This document shows, piece after piece, positions 7,112-14,326 of a stretch of 17,999 bases of DNA (its first letter is position 1; each line of letters begins with the position of its first letter). The notes under the pieces were generated by a model that was not told where the DNA came from, did not search any database, and saw only the letters and a list, made by a program, of their open reading frames with translations. The DNA comes from Bacilli bacterium (GTDB taxonomy: Bacteria > Bacillota_I > Bacilli_A > RF39 > UBA660), in contig JAFTYN010000051.1 in the NCBI GenBank assembly GCA_017461465.1, forward strand, positions 1 through 17,999, written 5' to 3'. The position numbers and the translations under genes were made by a program.

Positions 7112-10100
7112 TTACCAAGCAACTGTGCTTCCACAGTTAGAATATCCACTAGAACCACTGATTGCGCATCCTTTAACGCCCCAGCTTCTAATTACTGCAC
7201 TAGTACATTCACTAGATTTTGAACCACTACCATCAGTCTTACAAGTTAATGTAAAATCTGAATAGCCTAGTTTTCCACTAATTGATTTTCCTGGTTGGAC
7301 ATTTGAACCAACATAGAAAGTACCAGTCACATTTTCTTGTTGTTTGTTATATTCTCTAATTTTTCTCATTAGAGATGGTGTTAAATTAACTTCGTACATT
7401 GGATCTAATCTGTATACTTCATAGTAATCTACACCACGATTTTGATAAATGTATGATGTTACTGGATCATAACTCATACTAGTTTGCCAGTTCCATCCTG
7501 GTGCACGTAAACTTGTTGTAGTAGCATTTTCACCTGGGAATGGATAATATAATGAAATAGTTCTATATATTAAATCTGTCCCTGATGGTCTAGTTATATG
7601 ATCATCACAAGAAGGATCACATGAACCAGGCGTACACACTATAGTTTTTTGACATTCTACAGTGTAATTACATTGATATGTTGTATCTTTTTTATAATTA
7701 ACTCTATTAAATGGAGAACCATTTATAACATACTTTGTAAATTTATCACTTGAACCAAATGAAGTAACCATAACTTTATAATCATAAGTACCAGGATTTG
7801 TTGAATAATGTACTGGTAAATTTGATTTTCCTATATATGTGTAATTTTCAGTAGCTGTATCACTTGAATATCCACTTGGTTTATCAATATAGTAATTTAA
7901 TCCGTCTGGAAGAATAAAACTATATGTTCTTGTAGTTTTTTGTTCCCACCATTTATTTTCTGGGTAAATAAGTGTTTTTCTTGCAGTACATTTTGCTTTA
8001 GTTACTGAAGTACCACAATCCCAAATACCTGCGCCAAAATTAGGGTCAACATAACTTTTTGTATAACCTTTATTTACAGTACCATCAGCTTTATAACTTG
8101 GTGAACCTGTAGACTCATCATTAACACTATGACTAGCTGTTAAACCAGATGTGCCTACACTTGGACTTGATGCAGCATTACCAAATTTAAAGTAATTTGA
8201 CTTAGAAGTTGCATCACCTTCACCTACTAATGTAACTGTTTGTTCATATATTGAATCTTTATAGTAGAAATCTACAGTAGGTTTAAATTCATTATATTCA
8301 TCATAGAAACTACTACATTTTCTAATTTGTTCTATCATTTTGTCACGTTTTTCTAACAATGCTATATATCTAGCTCTTGGACCTGCTGTATCAGTTGTTT
8401 CTTTTGCATCACAATGTTTGCCACATCGAGATGTGCAGCGACATGAACCATTTGAAAAACCTGTACTTTTTGAAGTATATCCTGATGTTGAACCATAATA
8501 TGTTTTATTAACATATGTATAATATGTACCTGTTTTATGTTCAGAGCAACTGTCATGGGCCACACAACAAGTTTTACCAGGATTTTTTTCAGTTGGACAC
8601 GGATCTCTATCAGTACACCAGCTATCAGTACAAGTAGCTGACCAAGAATGTGCTGTTGCATTATTAATAACTTCTTGTTGAAGTTCTGCATATTGCCATT
8701 TATCCCAAGCTACTATTATATCTTTTTCAACTTGAGCTAAATCTTTTAAGAATTGTTCAAGGTTAATCTCACCTTTATCACTTTGTGCTTTGTCTGTAGG
8801 ACGACATGTCTTAATACCTTGATATGAAACCGGTCCTAAAACACCATCGCCTGAATAACTACCAAGTTCAAACCAAGAACCTGCAGTTACTGTAGTACCA
8901 GAACCTGGCATATTATAATTTATTTCTTCTTGACAATATATCGTACAGTAATCATTACTAAATCCTGATATCTTGTAATTTGTTTGAACTGTTGTATCAT
9001 TGCTTCGAGAATCACTTTTGAAGATACATCCCCACTCTGCTTTATCTGAAACTTTACCACTTTTTGTAGTAGCACAAGCAGTTGGAACCTTAACTTCCAA
9101 TTCATAATCACAAACCGGTGCAGTCGTTGGTGTTACAGCACAAGTAGGATAATTAAGAGTTCTTCTATACTCATCTTTAGCATCATCCGAAACATAATCA
9201 CCTTTTCCTTCTGCTTCTAATTGTGCTGCTTTTGTACAAGAACAGCAATCTTCCCAATTATCATCATTACATATTTCTTGATCTGAAAGAGTAGCACATT
9301 TATTTGGTCCGAATAAGTCTGATATACGCCATACGAATGTACTTATACCAGAAGTTAATCCACCACTCTTATTACCTGTTCTAGCATCTGTCCATTTTGA
9401 ACCAGAATAATTTTCATAGCTTTTATTAAATTGGCTTGTTCTATAATAACCTGCTCCATCAAAATTTTTTAATGTTGCAGTTGCACATAATTCGGCAAGA
9501 ACTCTATTTTGGTTTGTATCACTTTGTGCCTGTAACCAGTAAGCATGTTCAGTACATGTTCCTGCATAGAAAACACCACTTTGTTTAAATGATAATAAAC
9601 CTTCAGCTGCTAAATAAATATAAGCTTGATCTTCATTAGCTGCTGTTTTCCATTTTTCATATAATGCTTCAGCGTTTTGTGCTAACCCTACTTTATCAAA
9701 GAAAGCATTTAATACACCAAGCATATGAGAAACATATGCTGGATCTGTCATTTCTTCATTACCAGGGCAAGAACCATCAGCTTTTTTAATTCGGAACATA
9801 TTTCCACCTACGTTGCACAAATTCAACTGTGATTTAACAACGCTGTCGAAGTTAGCTGGCGTACCAGAATACCAACTAGTAAATCCAAGACCATTAGCAG
9901 ATTTATAACTAGCTGGAACTGTGCCAGGAACACCTGCTCCTGCTGCCTCAGATCTTACTTTAGATCCTGCAAACATTTTGATAGTACCATATGTTTGAGT
10001 AAGTACATTACTTCTACTTAATACAGCACCAGAATGATCTGTTGTATAAATTCTATATCCAAATGGATATGAACCGTCAGAAGTTATCTTACATGTAGGA

Positions 10101-10249
10101 CAAAGTTGGTGATCACTACCACCACTTGCTTCTGAACCTTGTTCAAGTCCACCACCAGTATCTGCTTTAACATTATAAACATTAATATTTAATAACATTA
10201 TTGCAAATAGCATACATAAAAATATTTTCTTTTTTCTCCTTAAATTCAT
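7112..10249 (-). CDS. Large Cys-rich secreted protein, candidate pilus tip/adhesin
   Basis: 1045 residues, beginning with a basic n-region (MNLRRKKK), a hydrophobic core and a probable cleavage after VKA (about residue 29). Roughly 40 Cys are spread over the mature protein, including CPTC near the new N-terminus, DCCSC (about residue 325) and SCRCTSRCGKHC (about residue 603). Two predicted helices (about 490-530 and 620-655) flank a Cys-rich insert of about 80 residues with 10 Cys, perhaps a helical hairpin capped by a disulfide-rich knot. The C-terminal third is rich in Tyr, Ser, Thr and Gly. There is no LPXTG motif, C-terminal TM or recognised repeat, so retention at the surface probably needs another protein. 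Its place inside the Tad-like locus, before pseudopilin and cpaB, suggests an adhesin or tip subunit. Family not recognised. The ribosome site overlaps the stop codon of the upstream gene. Confidence 0.85.
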   Translation of the reverse strand: MNLRRKKKIFLCMLFAIMLLNINVYNVKADTGGGLEQGSEASGGSDHQLCPTCKITSDGSYPFGYRIYTTDHSGAVLSRSNVLTQTYGTIKMFAGSKVRSEAAGAGVPGTVPASYKSANGLGFTSWYSGTPANFDSVVKSQLNLCNVGGNMFRIKKADGSCPGNEEMTDPAYVSHMLGVLNAFFDKVGLAQNAEALYEKWKTAANEDQAYIYLAAEGLLSFKQSGVFYAGTCTEHAYWLQAQSDTNQNRVLAELCATATLKNFDGAGYYRTSQFNKSYENYSGSKWTDARTGNKSGGLTSGISTFVWRISDLFGPNKCATLSDQEICNDDNWEDCCSCTKAAQLEAEGKGDYVSDDAKDEYRRTLNYPTCAVTPTTAPVCDYELEVKVPTACATTKSGKVSDKAEWGCIFKSDSRSNDTTVQTNYKISGFSNDYCTIYCQEEINYNMPGSGTTVTAGSWFELGSYSGDGVLGPVSYQGIKTCRPTDKAQSDKGEINLEQFLKDLAQVEKDIIVAWDKWQYAELQQEVINNATAHSWSATCTDSWCTDRDPCPTEKNPGKTCCVAHDSCSEHKTGTYYTYVNKTYYGSTSGYTSKSTGFSNGSCRCTSRCGKHCDAKETTDTAGPRARYIALLEKRDKMIEQIRKCSSFYDEYNEFKPTVDFYYKDSIYEQTVTLVGEGDATSKSNYFKFGNAASSPSVGTSGLTASHSVNDESTGSPSYKADGTVNKGYTKSYVDPNFGAGIWDCGTSVTKAKCTARKTLIYPENKWWEQKTTRTYSFILPDGLNYYIDKPSGYSSDTATENYTYIGKSNLPVHYSTNPGTYDYKVMVTSFGSSDKFTKYVINGSPFNRVNYKKDTTYQCNYTVECQKTIVCTPGSCDPSCDDHITRPSGTDLIYRTISLYYPFPGENATTTSLRAPGWNWQTSMSYDPVTSYIYQNRGVDYYEVYRLDPMYEVNLTPSLMRKIREYNKQQENVTGTFYVGSNVQPGKSISGKLGYSDFTLTCKTDGSGSKSSECTSAVIRSWGVKGCAISGSSGYSNCGSTVAW

Positions 10250-10259
10250 ATTTTCACCT

Positions 10260-10967
10260 TCACTTATTCTTTACTTTAAAATCAAAATCATCTTTACTTC
10301 TTAAATATAGAATTCCTATTATACAAAGTACTATAACTGGTATAACTAAGTATATATATTTAGTTAAAAATGATATCAAACTTACGAACCATTCATCACC
10401 AGGGTCTGGTTCTTCTGGAGTTGGCTCTTTTTCTAAACTTTTAATATATTTTTTTACAACTCTTTCAAATTCTTCTTCAGAATAATTTGTTTTAACCCAT
10501 TTTTGGCAAAATTTATAATCTTCTATACCTTTGCACAAATCATGTATGTAAAACTCATTGTAATCAGGAGTTGTAATATATATTTTAGTAATATAATCAT
10601 CTTTACAATTTGGTGTATTACCATAAACCATAAAGGCATACGATTTACCATCTTGTTGATTTTCAATTATTATTTGATTATTTTGGTTAGGATAATGATA
10701 ATTAAATGCTTCATTACCATATTGATCATAATATCCTGCTTTTACTGTTAAATAAACATCACTAGTAACATTACTTATAGTAAATTTAAATTTAGCACTA
10801 CCATAACCTTCATCTGGAATAGTTTCTGTATATTCGTATTTTGATGTTATATTACTTGCTATTTTTTTAAGTCTACTCATTTCACTGACCGAACACTCTT
10901 CTGCACTAATGGTATTTGGGATTAAAAACAAAGCTAAAATCATAAGTATATATTTTAGTCGTCTCAT
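10260..10967 (-). CDS. Exported protein with C-terminal membrane anchor
   Basis: 235 residues from the ATG at 10967, 6 nt after GGAGGG; the preceding GTG is too close to the ribosome site. A signal peptide (residues 1-~22, ending TISA) is followed by a beta-rich outer domain with a handful of Cys, a Pro/Glu-rich stalk (EKEPTPEEPDPGDEW, about 184-198), one TM helix (about 207-226) and a short charged cytoplasmic tail. This type I topology would present the outer domain at the wall-membrane zone. As first gene after a promoter and 10 bp before the large Cys-rich protein, it may anchor or chaperone that protein. Family not recognised. It ends in a genuine TGA stop. Confidence 0.8.
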   Translation of the reverse strand: MRRLKYILMILALFLIPNTISAEECSVSEMSRLKKIASNITSKYEYTETIPDEGYGSAKFKFTISNVTSDVYLTVKAGYYDQYGNEAFNYHYPNQNNQIIIENQQDGKSYAFMVYGNTPNCKDDYITKIYITTPDYNEFYIHDLCKGIEDYKFCQKWVKTNYSEEEFERVVKKYIKSLEKEPTPEEPDPGDEWFVSLISFLTKYIYLVIPVIVLCIIGILYLRSKDDFDFKVKNK

Positions 10968-10987
10968 CACATACCCTCCATTATTAA

Positions 10988-11016
10988 ATTATAACATATA
11001 AAGTACAATATTTGCA
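10988..11016 (-). promoter_or_regulatory. Promoter at the head of the Tad-like locus
   Basis: The minus strand carries TATAAT (10988-10993) with TG one base upstream (TGTTATAAT). The -35 is poor: TGCAAA at 17 bp or GTGCAA at 18 bp. The extended -10 may compensate. No terminator is seen between the preceding membrane-protein gene and this point, so some transcription may enter from upstream. Confidence 0.6.
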
Positions 11017-11030
11017 CTATTTTATACGTT

Positions 11031-12647
11031 TTATTTTATTTTGTATTCGTATGTTTTATTTCTAATTTTTATTATAAGAGTTATCGTTTCAGCATCTAAT
11101 ACATCTTTGTTTAAAGCAATATAATAATTGTTACCTGACTTTATTTTTGTAGGTTCTACCTTCTCGAAACCACTTGATAAAGTATATTTTTTACCATCTT
11201 TTTCGTATACTATACTTCCAAATAAATTAATAACACTATAAGGAGTATATATTCTTTCTATATCTATTTCTTCATCTAATTCTAATGTTGCATTTACTCT
11301 TAAAAGTGCTAAATCCTTAGTATTAGCAAGTGGTGCTCTTAAGTATTCAACTGATTGATAACAATCATCAGTTGTTATACAAAATTTATAATTCAAAACG
11401 AATTCTTCTTTTAATTCAACTTTATTTATCTTTAATTTAGTAGCACCTAAATTAAGTTCATTTAAAATTATTTCTTCACCAAGTTTTACTTTTTCTTTTT
11501 TTGGTTTTTCATCTATTTTTATTGGTTTTAAATTTACATTTATATATTTTGGGTTAAGTGCTCCTTTTTTTGTTTCAAATTCATTTATATATTTAAATGT
11601 CATTTCTTTATTTCTATCATTTTTTGGAATGCTATATACTAATAATACTTTTTGAAAACTAGCATAATCTAAAATTCCATCATAATAAGTATTTCCTAAA
11701 TCAAATATAGCGTCTTTTGATTCTATTTCATCAGGATAATACTCTATTCCATCTACATATAATATCGTTTTAGCTGTAGTTAAACTTTGATTTCTATTAA
11801 ATGCTTTAATGTTGGTTTCTAAAGCAATTATTACTTCACCATCATCAACAATCTTTTTACCACGATAATCGTTTTCAATTATATATGATTTTAAAACTCC
11901 CATTTCCAAATCATAAGCAAGAAACATATCTCCTTCATTATAAACAACATTATAAACATTGGTATTTAAATAAATAACAAAAGAAATAAGAGATATTGCT
12001 AAGAAAATAAGTACATTAATAGCAAATTTATTTTCAAGATATACATATTTAGCAAATCTTTTTTTCCTATTAACACCACGCTGAAGAACATTAGTTTCAA
12101 TATTAACGCTTACTTCAACTTCTTCATCATCATCTTCTTGAATATCTAATTCCATTAGGTCTTTTCCAAAGTCGAATTTTTTGTAATCAAATCCTATTGC
12201 TCTTACAAAAGAAAGTATCATTGAAATACCTTGTGCAAACATAAGCATCATGGCTATATCGTAAGCTAGTTTCATTTCTGTCATTTCAATTATATTACCT
12301 TCAATAAAATTTATAGTATCGTATAAATAACTATAAACTCCTAAAGTTGCTATATAAATAATAATATTTACAACATAAAATAAGAAAGGTTTTTTCTTTC
12401 TAATCATAATTCCAAGCATGACAACAAGACCTGCAGTAACAATTCCCGCAAGCCAAAACATTTTTACATCAAATAAAACTGCTGTTAAATCTTCACCTAC
12501 AGCGAGCATATTTGTCTTCATGTATTCGCCAATGTAACTAAAAATTCCATACGTTTTATATACTAAGTAAATCATGCAAGCTGTTAGTATTGCATGAATT
12601 AATTTAAAGTTTTTTATTAATATGGCGTAAGGTTTTCTAATTATCAT
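11031..12647 (-). CDS. Polytopic membrane protein with large outer C-terminal domain
   Basis: 538 residues; AAGGGG lies upstream of the ATG. Four hydrophobic helices (about residues 14-36, 62-83, 88-110, 128-150) precede a cytoplasmic acidic stretch (ELDIQEDDDEEVEVSV, about 167-182) and a basic segment, then a fifth helix (about 207-228). The remaining ~310 residues are beta-rich and predicted outside, with one Cys pair (CITTDDC, about 426-432) and a segment GEEIILNELNLGATKLKINK that recalls Ig-like or DUF4352-type beta domains; that likeness is weak. Family not recognised. It is followed after 60 bp by the Tad-like locus with no terminator between, so it may be an accessory part of it, but it could also be unrelated. 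Confidence 0.75.
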   Translation of the reverse strand: MIIRKPYAILIKNFKLIHAILTACMIYLVYKTYGIFSYIGEYMKTNMLAVGEDLTAVLFDVKMFWLAGIVTAGLVVMLGIMIRKKKPFLFYVVNIIIYIATLGVYSYLYDTINFIEGNIIEMTEMKLAYDIAMMLMFAQGISMILSFVRAIGFDYKKFDFGKDLMELDIQEDDDEEVEVSVNIETNVLQRGVNRKKRFAKYVYLENKFAINVLIFLAISLISFVIYLNTNVYNVVYNEGDMFLAYDLEMGVLKSYIIENDYRGKKIVDDGEVIIALETNIKAFNRNQSLTTAKTILYVDGIEYYPDEIESKDAIFDLGNTYYDGILDYASFQKVLLVYSIPKNDRNKEMTFKYINEFETKKGALNPKYINVNLKPIKIDEKPKKEKVKLGEEIILNELNLGATKLKINKVELKEEFVLNYKFCITTDDCYQSVEYLRAPLANTKDLALLRVNATLELDEEIDIERIYTPYSVINLFGSIVYEKDGKKYTLSSGFEKVEPTKIKSGNNYYIALNKDVLDAETITLIIKIRNKTYEYKIK

Positions 12648-12672
12648 ACTATCGCCCCTTATTATTATAATT

Positions 12673-12701
12673 ATTATACATTATTTTTACATAAAAAAAA
12701 A
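12673..12701 (-). promoter_or_regulatory. Weak candidate promoter for the polytopic membrane protein
   Basis: The minus strand has TATAAT (12673-12678) about 25 bp before the ATG, but only a T-rich stretch at the -35 place, part of the cotJC terminator U-tract. A promoter is expected because a terminator lies just upstream, yet the sequence support is limited. Confidence 0.35.
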
Positions 12702-12725
12702 GATTAATTGATTAAATCTTTTTTT
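12693..12725 (-). terminator. Terminator overlapping the cotJC stop codon
   Basis: Inverted repeat with arms 12695-12705 and 12715-12725 (A7GATT / AATCT7, 9-nt loop); on the minus strand it ends in a run of nine U from the A-run 12693-12701. The upstream arm lies inside the last codons of cotJC. It separates the spore-coat cassette from the next gene. Confidence 0.7.
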
Positions 12726-13269
12726 CTAAATAATAATTTCTTAATTCTTTAAATCTTTGATAGTGAACTACTTCTCTTTGCCTTAAAAATGATAGTGGTG
12801 CTAATATATCTATGTCATCAGTCATATCCATTAAATGTTCATATGTTGCTCTTGCTCTTTGTTCTGCTGCCATATCACTTTCTATATCAGCTATATAGTC
12901 TCCTGATGTTTCAATATATGAACTAGTAAATGGTACTCCATTAGGATTAGCTGGAAAAAGCCCATGATCATGCATACTATAGTGTCCACCTAAACCAGCT
13001 TTTTCTAGTTCATCAATACTTGCCCCTTTGGTTAACTGGCTTATCATTGCTGCTATAATTTCTATATGAGCTAGTTCCTCATTAGCAATATCAGTAAGTA
13101 ATGCTTTTCCTCTATCATCAGGCATAGAATATCTTTGGTTTAAATATCTTAATGAAGCAGCTAGTTCAGAATCTGGTCCTCCATACTGTGCCATTAAGTA
13201 TTTAGCCATTTTTAAATCTTTTTTTCTTATATTAACTGGATATTCCAGTTTTTTTTCATATTTCCACAT
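12712..13269 (-). CDS. cotJC: CotJC, manganese-catalase-family spore coat protein
   Basis: 185 residues, the usual CotJC length. The ferritin-like di-manganese ligand pattern is present: E35 (PDSELAA), E65 and H68 (NEELAHIE), E136 (AAEQRARATYE), E166 and H169 (REVVHYQRF). CotJC is an inner spore-coat component in Bacillus and Clostridia and resembles manganese catalases, with the GGHYSMHDHG-type loop about residues 94-103. Its ATG overlaps the stop of the preceding gene by one base (TAATG), so the two are translationally coupled. Presence of all ligands suggests catalase or manganese-redox activity is possible. Together with the fused CotJA/B gene it implies that the organism, or a recent ancestor, forms spores. 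Confidence 0.93.
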   Translation of the reverse strand: MWKYEKKLEYPVNIRKKDLKMAKYLMAQYGGPDSELAASLRYLNQRYSMPDDRGKALLTDIANEELAHIEIIAAMISQLTKGASIDELEKAGLGGHYSMHDHGLFPANPNGVPFTSSYIETSGDYIADIESDMAAEQRARATYEHLMDMTDDIDILAPLSFLRQREVVHYQRFKELRNYYLEKKI

Positions 13270-13697
13270 TAATATTCACACTCCCAAGGCCATGGTGATT
13301 TTATCCACTTCCATGTACTTCCATCTAAGTTAGCACTATCTAAACTTATTGGTCCAAATTTATCTTGATAAGCTCTCATATACATATCTTTTTCTTTTCG
13401 ATATTCATTATATAATCTTATAGCATTTTCATCATTTGGATTTAAATCTAAAAATAAATTTAAATCAATAAGTGCAAAACATAAAGCATCTATGTATGTT
13501 AATAATTCAGCTTGTTCATTTTTAGGCATAATTTCTACTGGTTTATTTAATTTGTATGTATTATATAAATCTGGAAACATATTTCCTCTTATAAACCCTT
13601 GGTATGGGTCATATATATTTGCATTTAATGTATTTTTATAATTAGGCTGATTATAATTGTTATTAGCATAATTATAATAATCTCTATAATTATTCAT
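13269..13697 (-). CDS. cotJB: CotJA-CotJB fusion, spore coat protein
   Basis: 142 residues. After a low-complexity Asn/Tyr-rich head (residues 1-28) comes DPYQGFIRGNMFPDLYNTY (31-49), which looks like the CotJA core (a Phe-Pro-x-Leu motif after an early Gln). From about residue 60 the sequence fits CotJB: ELLTYIDALCFALIDLNLFL, then DLNPNDENAIRLYNEY, a GPIS turn, and the hallmark Trp-rich end WKWIKSPWPWE. In B. subtilis cotJA and cotJB are separate genes before cotJC; here one ORF appears to carry both. Upstream are AGGA and a sigma-E-like promoter within an inverted repeat. The CotJB part is convincing; the CotJA part is short and less certain. Confidence 0.85.
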   Translation of the reverse strand: MNNYRDYYNYANNNYNQPNYKNTLNANIYDPYQGFIRGNMFPDLYNTYKLNKPVEIMPKNEQAELLTYIDALCFALIDLNLFLDLNPNDENAIRLYNEYRKEKDMYMRAYQDKFGPISLDSANLDGSTWKWIKSPWPWECEY

Positions 13698-13706
13698 TTT
13701 ATTCCT

Positions 13707-13745
13707 CCCATACTATAATATGAATTAGTAAATTCTTAGTATGGG
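13707..13745. repeat. 9-bp inverted repeat around the cotJ promoter
   Basis: Perfect arms CCCATACTA (13707-13715) and TAGTATGGG (13737-13745) with a 21-bp centre. The arms overlap both candidate sigma-E elements, and the proximal arm abuts the AGGA ribosome site. It may be a regulator's operator or, if transcription starts further upstream, an RNA hairpin next to the ribosome site. Confidence 0.6.
13715..13744 (-). promoter_or_regulatory. Candidate sigma-E-like promoter for the cotJ cassette
   Basis: On the minus strand CCATACT (13738-13744), a 15-bp spacer and CATATTAT (13715-13722) resemble the B. subtilis sigma-E consensus (about 5/7 and 6/8 positions to kmATATT and CATACAmT). No good sigma-A pair is present here. 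In B. subtilis the cotJ operon is sigma-E dependent. The leader would be about 15 nt and include GGGAGGA. Confidence 0.5.
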
Positions 13746-13754
13746 CATAAAAAC

Positions 13755-13785
13755 AAAAAAAAGAACTTATTTTAAATAAGTTCTT
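13755..13785 (-). terminator. Terminator at the end of rpoE
   Basis: A perfect palindrome, AAGAACTTATTT and its complement around a single central base (13761-13785; in practice about 10 bp with a 5-nt loop), followed on the minus strand by eight U from the A-run at 13755-13762. The stem starts inside the rpoE stop codon. Confidence 0.85.
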
Positions 13786-14218
13786 ATGCATCTATATCTT
13801 CTTCATCAACAATGGCTAAATCTTCAATATCGTCGTCATCATCAACATCAAGATCATCATCATCATCTAAAGATTCATCCATTTCATCAGTTTCTTCTTC
13901 TATTTCTTCTTCTTCATCTTCTTCGATTTCAACATCTTCTTCTTCATCATCGTCTACATCTACTTTAACTGAATGATTATCTCTTAAATCCCATTCTGCT
14001 GAATCTAAAAGAAGAAATCTTTTATCAGTAGTTAATGAAGTATAAAAATCTCCAATTTTTTCCGCATATTCTTCATCAGAATAACCTAATAAAGAACAGA
14101 TTTGCTTAAATATAGTTGGGGTGTTCATTGGTTTTTTATTTTCTTTTAATAATAAAGCTGCTATATCACCATTTGATAGTAATTCTAAATCAGCACTTTG
14201 CATTTCGCTTAATTTCAT
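13784..14218 (-). CDS. rpoE: RNA polymerase delta subunit
   Basis: 144 residues from the ATG at 14218, 6 nt after TAGGAGGA; an in-frame start at 14278 would overlap the promoter and lacks a ribosome site. The N-terminal half is the HARE-HTH domain (about residues 5-80, with WDLRDNHSVK at its end); the rest is an extreme run of Asp and Glu, the diagnostic unstructured tail of delta. Delta binds RNA polymerase in Bacillota, displaces nucleic acids and speeds recycling. The gene follows argS as in B. subtilis, with its own promoter in the 108-bp gap. Confidence 0.95.
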   Translation of the reverse strand: MKLSEMQSADLELLSNGDIAALLLKENKKPMNTPTIFKQICSLLGYSDEEYAEKIGDFYTSLTTDKRFLLLDSAEWDLRDNHSVKVDVDDDEEEDVEIEEDEEEEIEEETDEMDESLDDDDDLDVDDDDDIEDLAIVDEEDIDA

Positions 14219-14250
14219 AAAAATCCTCCTACTTATATACGCCAAGATAA

Positions 14251-14278
14251 ATTTTATCACATATTTTCTATGTGTCAA
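14251..14278 (-). promoter_or_regulatory. Sigma-A promoter of rpoE with internal dyad
   Basis: The minus strand shows perfect TTGACA (14273-14278), a 16-bp spacer and TAAAAT (14251-14256). A 6-bp dyad, CACATA...TATGTG (14258-14274), fills the spacer and could be an operator or chance. The leader would be about 25 nt and contains the AGGAGGA site. Confidence 0.8.
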
Positions 14279-14326
14279 TACTTTTTTATCAGTTATATAA
14301 TATGCAATAAAATTAATTTAATACCA

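Noticed and set aside
8362..9111. Two minus-strand frames within the large Cys-rich gene
   Set aside because: Alternative frames of a continuous 1045-codon ORF; odd composition and no ribosome sites.
10260..10262. TGA as Trp (Mycoplasma code)
   Set aside because: TGA ends the 235-residue gene just before the next ribosome site, and TGG is used for Trp throughout.
10201..10751. Plus-strand frames opposite the 235-residue protein
   Set aside because: Antisense shadows rich in Ile/Phe/Tyr codons; the minus-strand gene has a signal peptide, a TM anchor and a ribosome site.
13800..13950. Microsatellite-like trinucleotide repeat
   Set aside because: Explained by GAT/GAA/GAC codons of the acidic tail of RNA polymerase delta.
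13786..13968. Plus-strand His/Leu-rich frame
   Set aside because: Antisense of the Asp/Glu codon repeats in rpoE; composition artefact.
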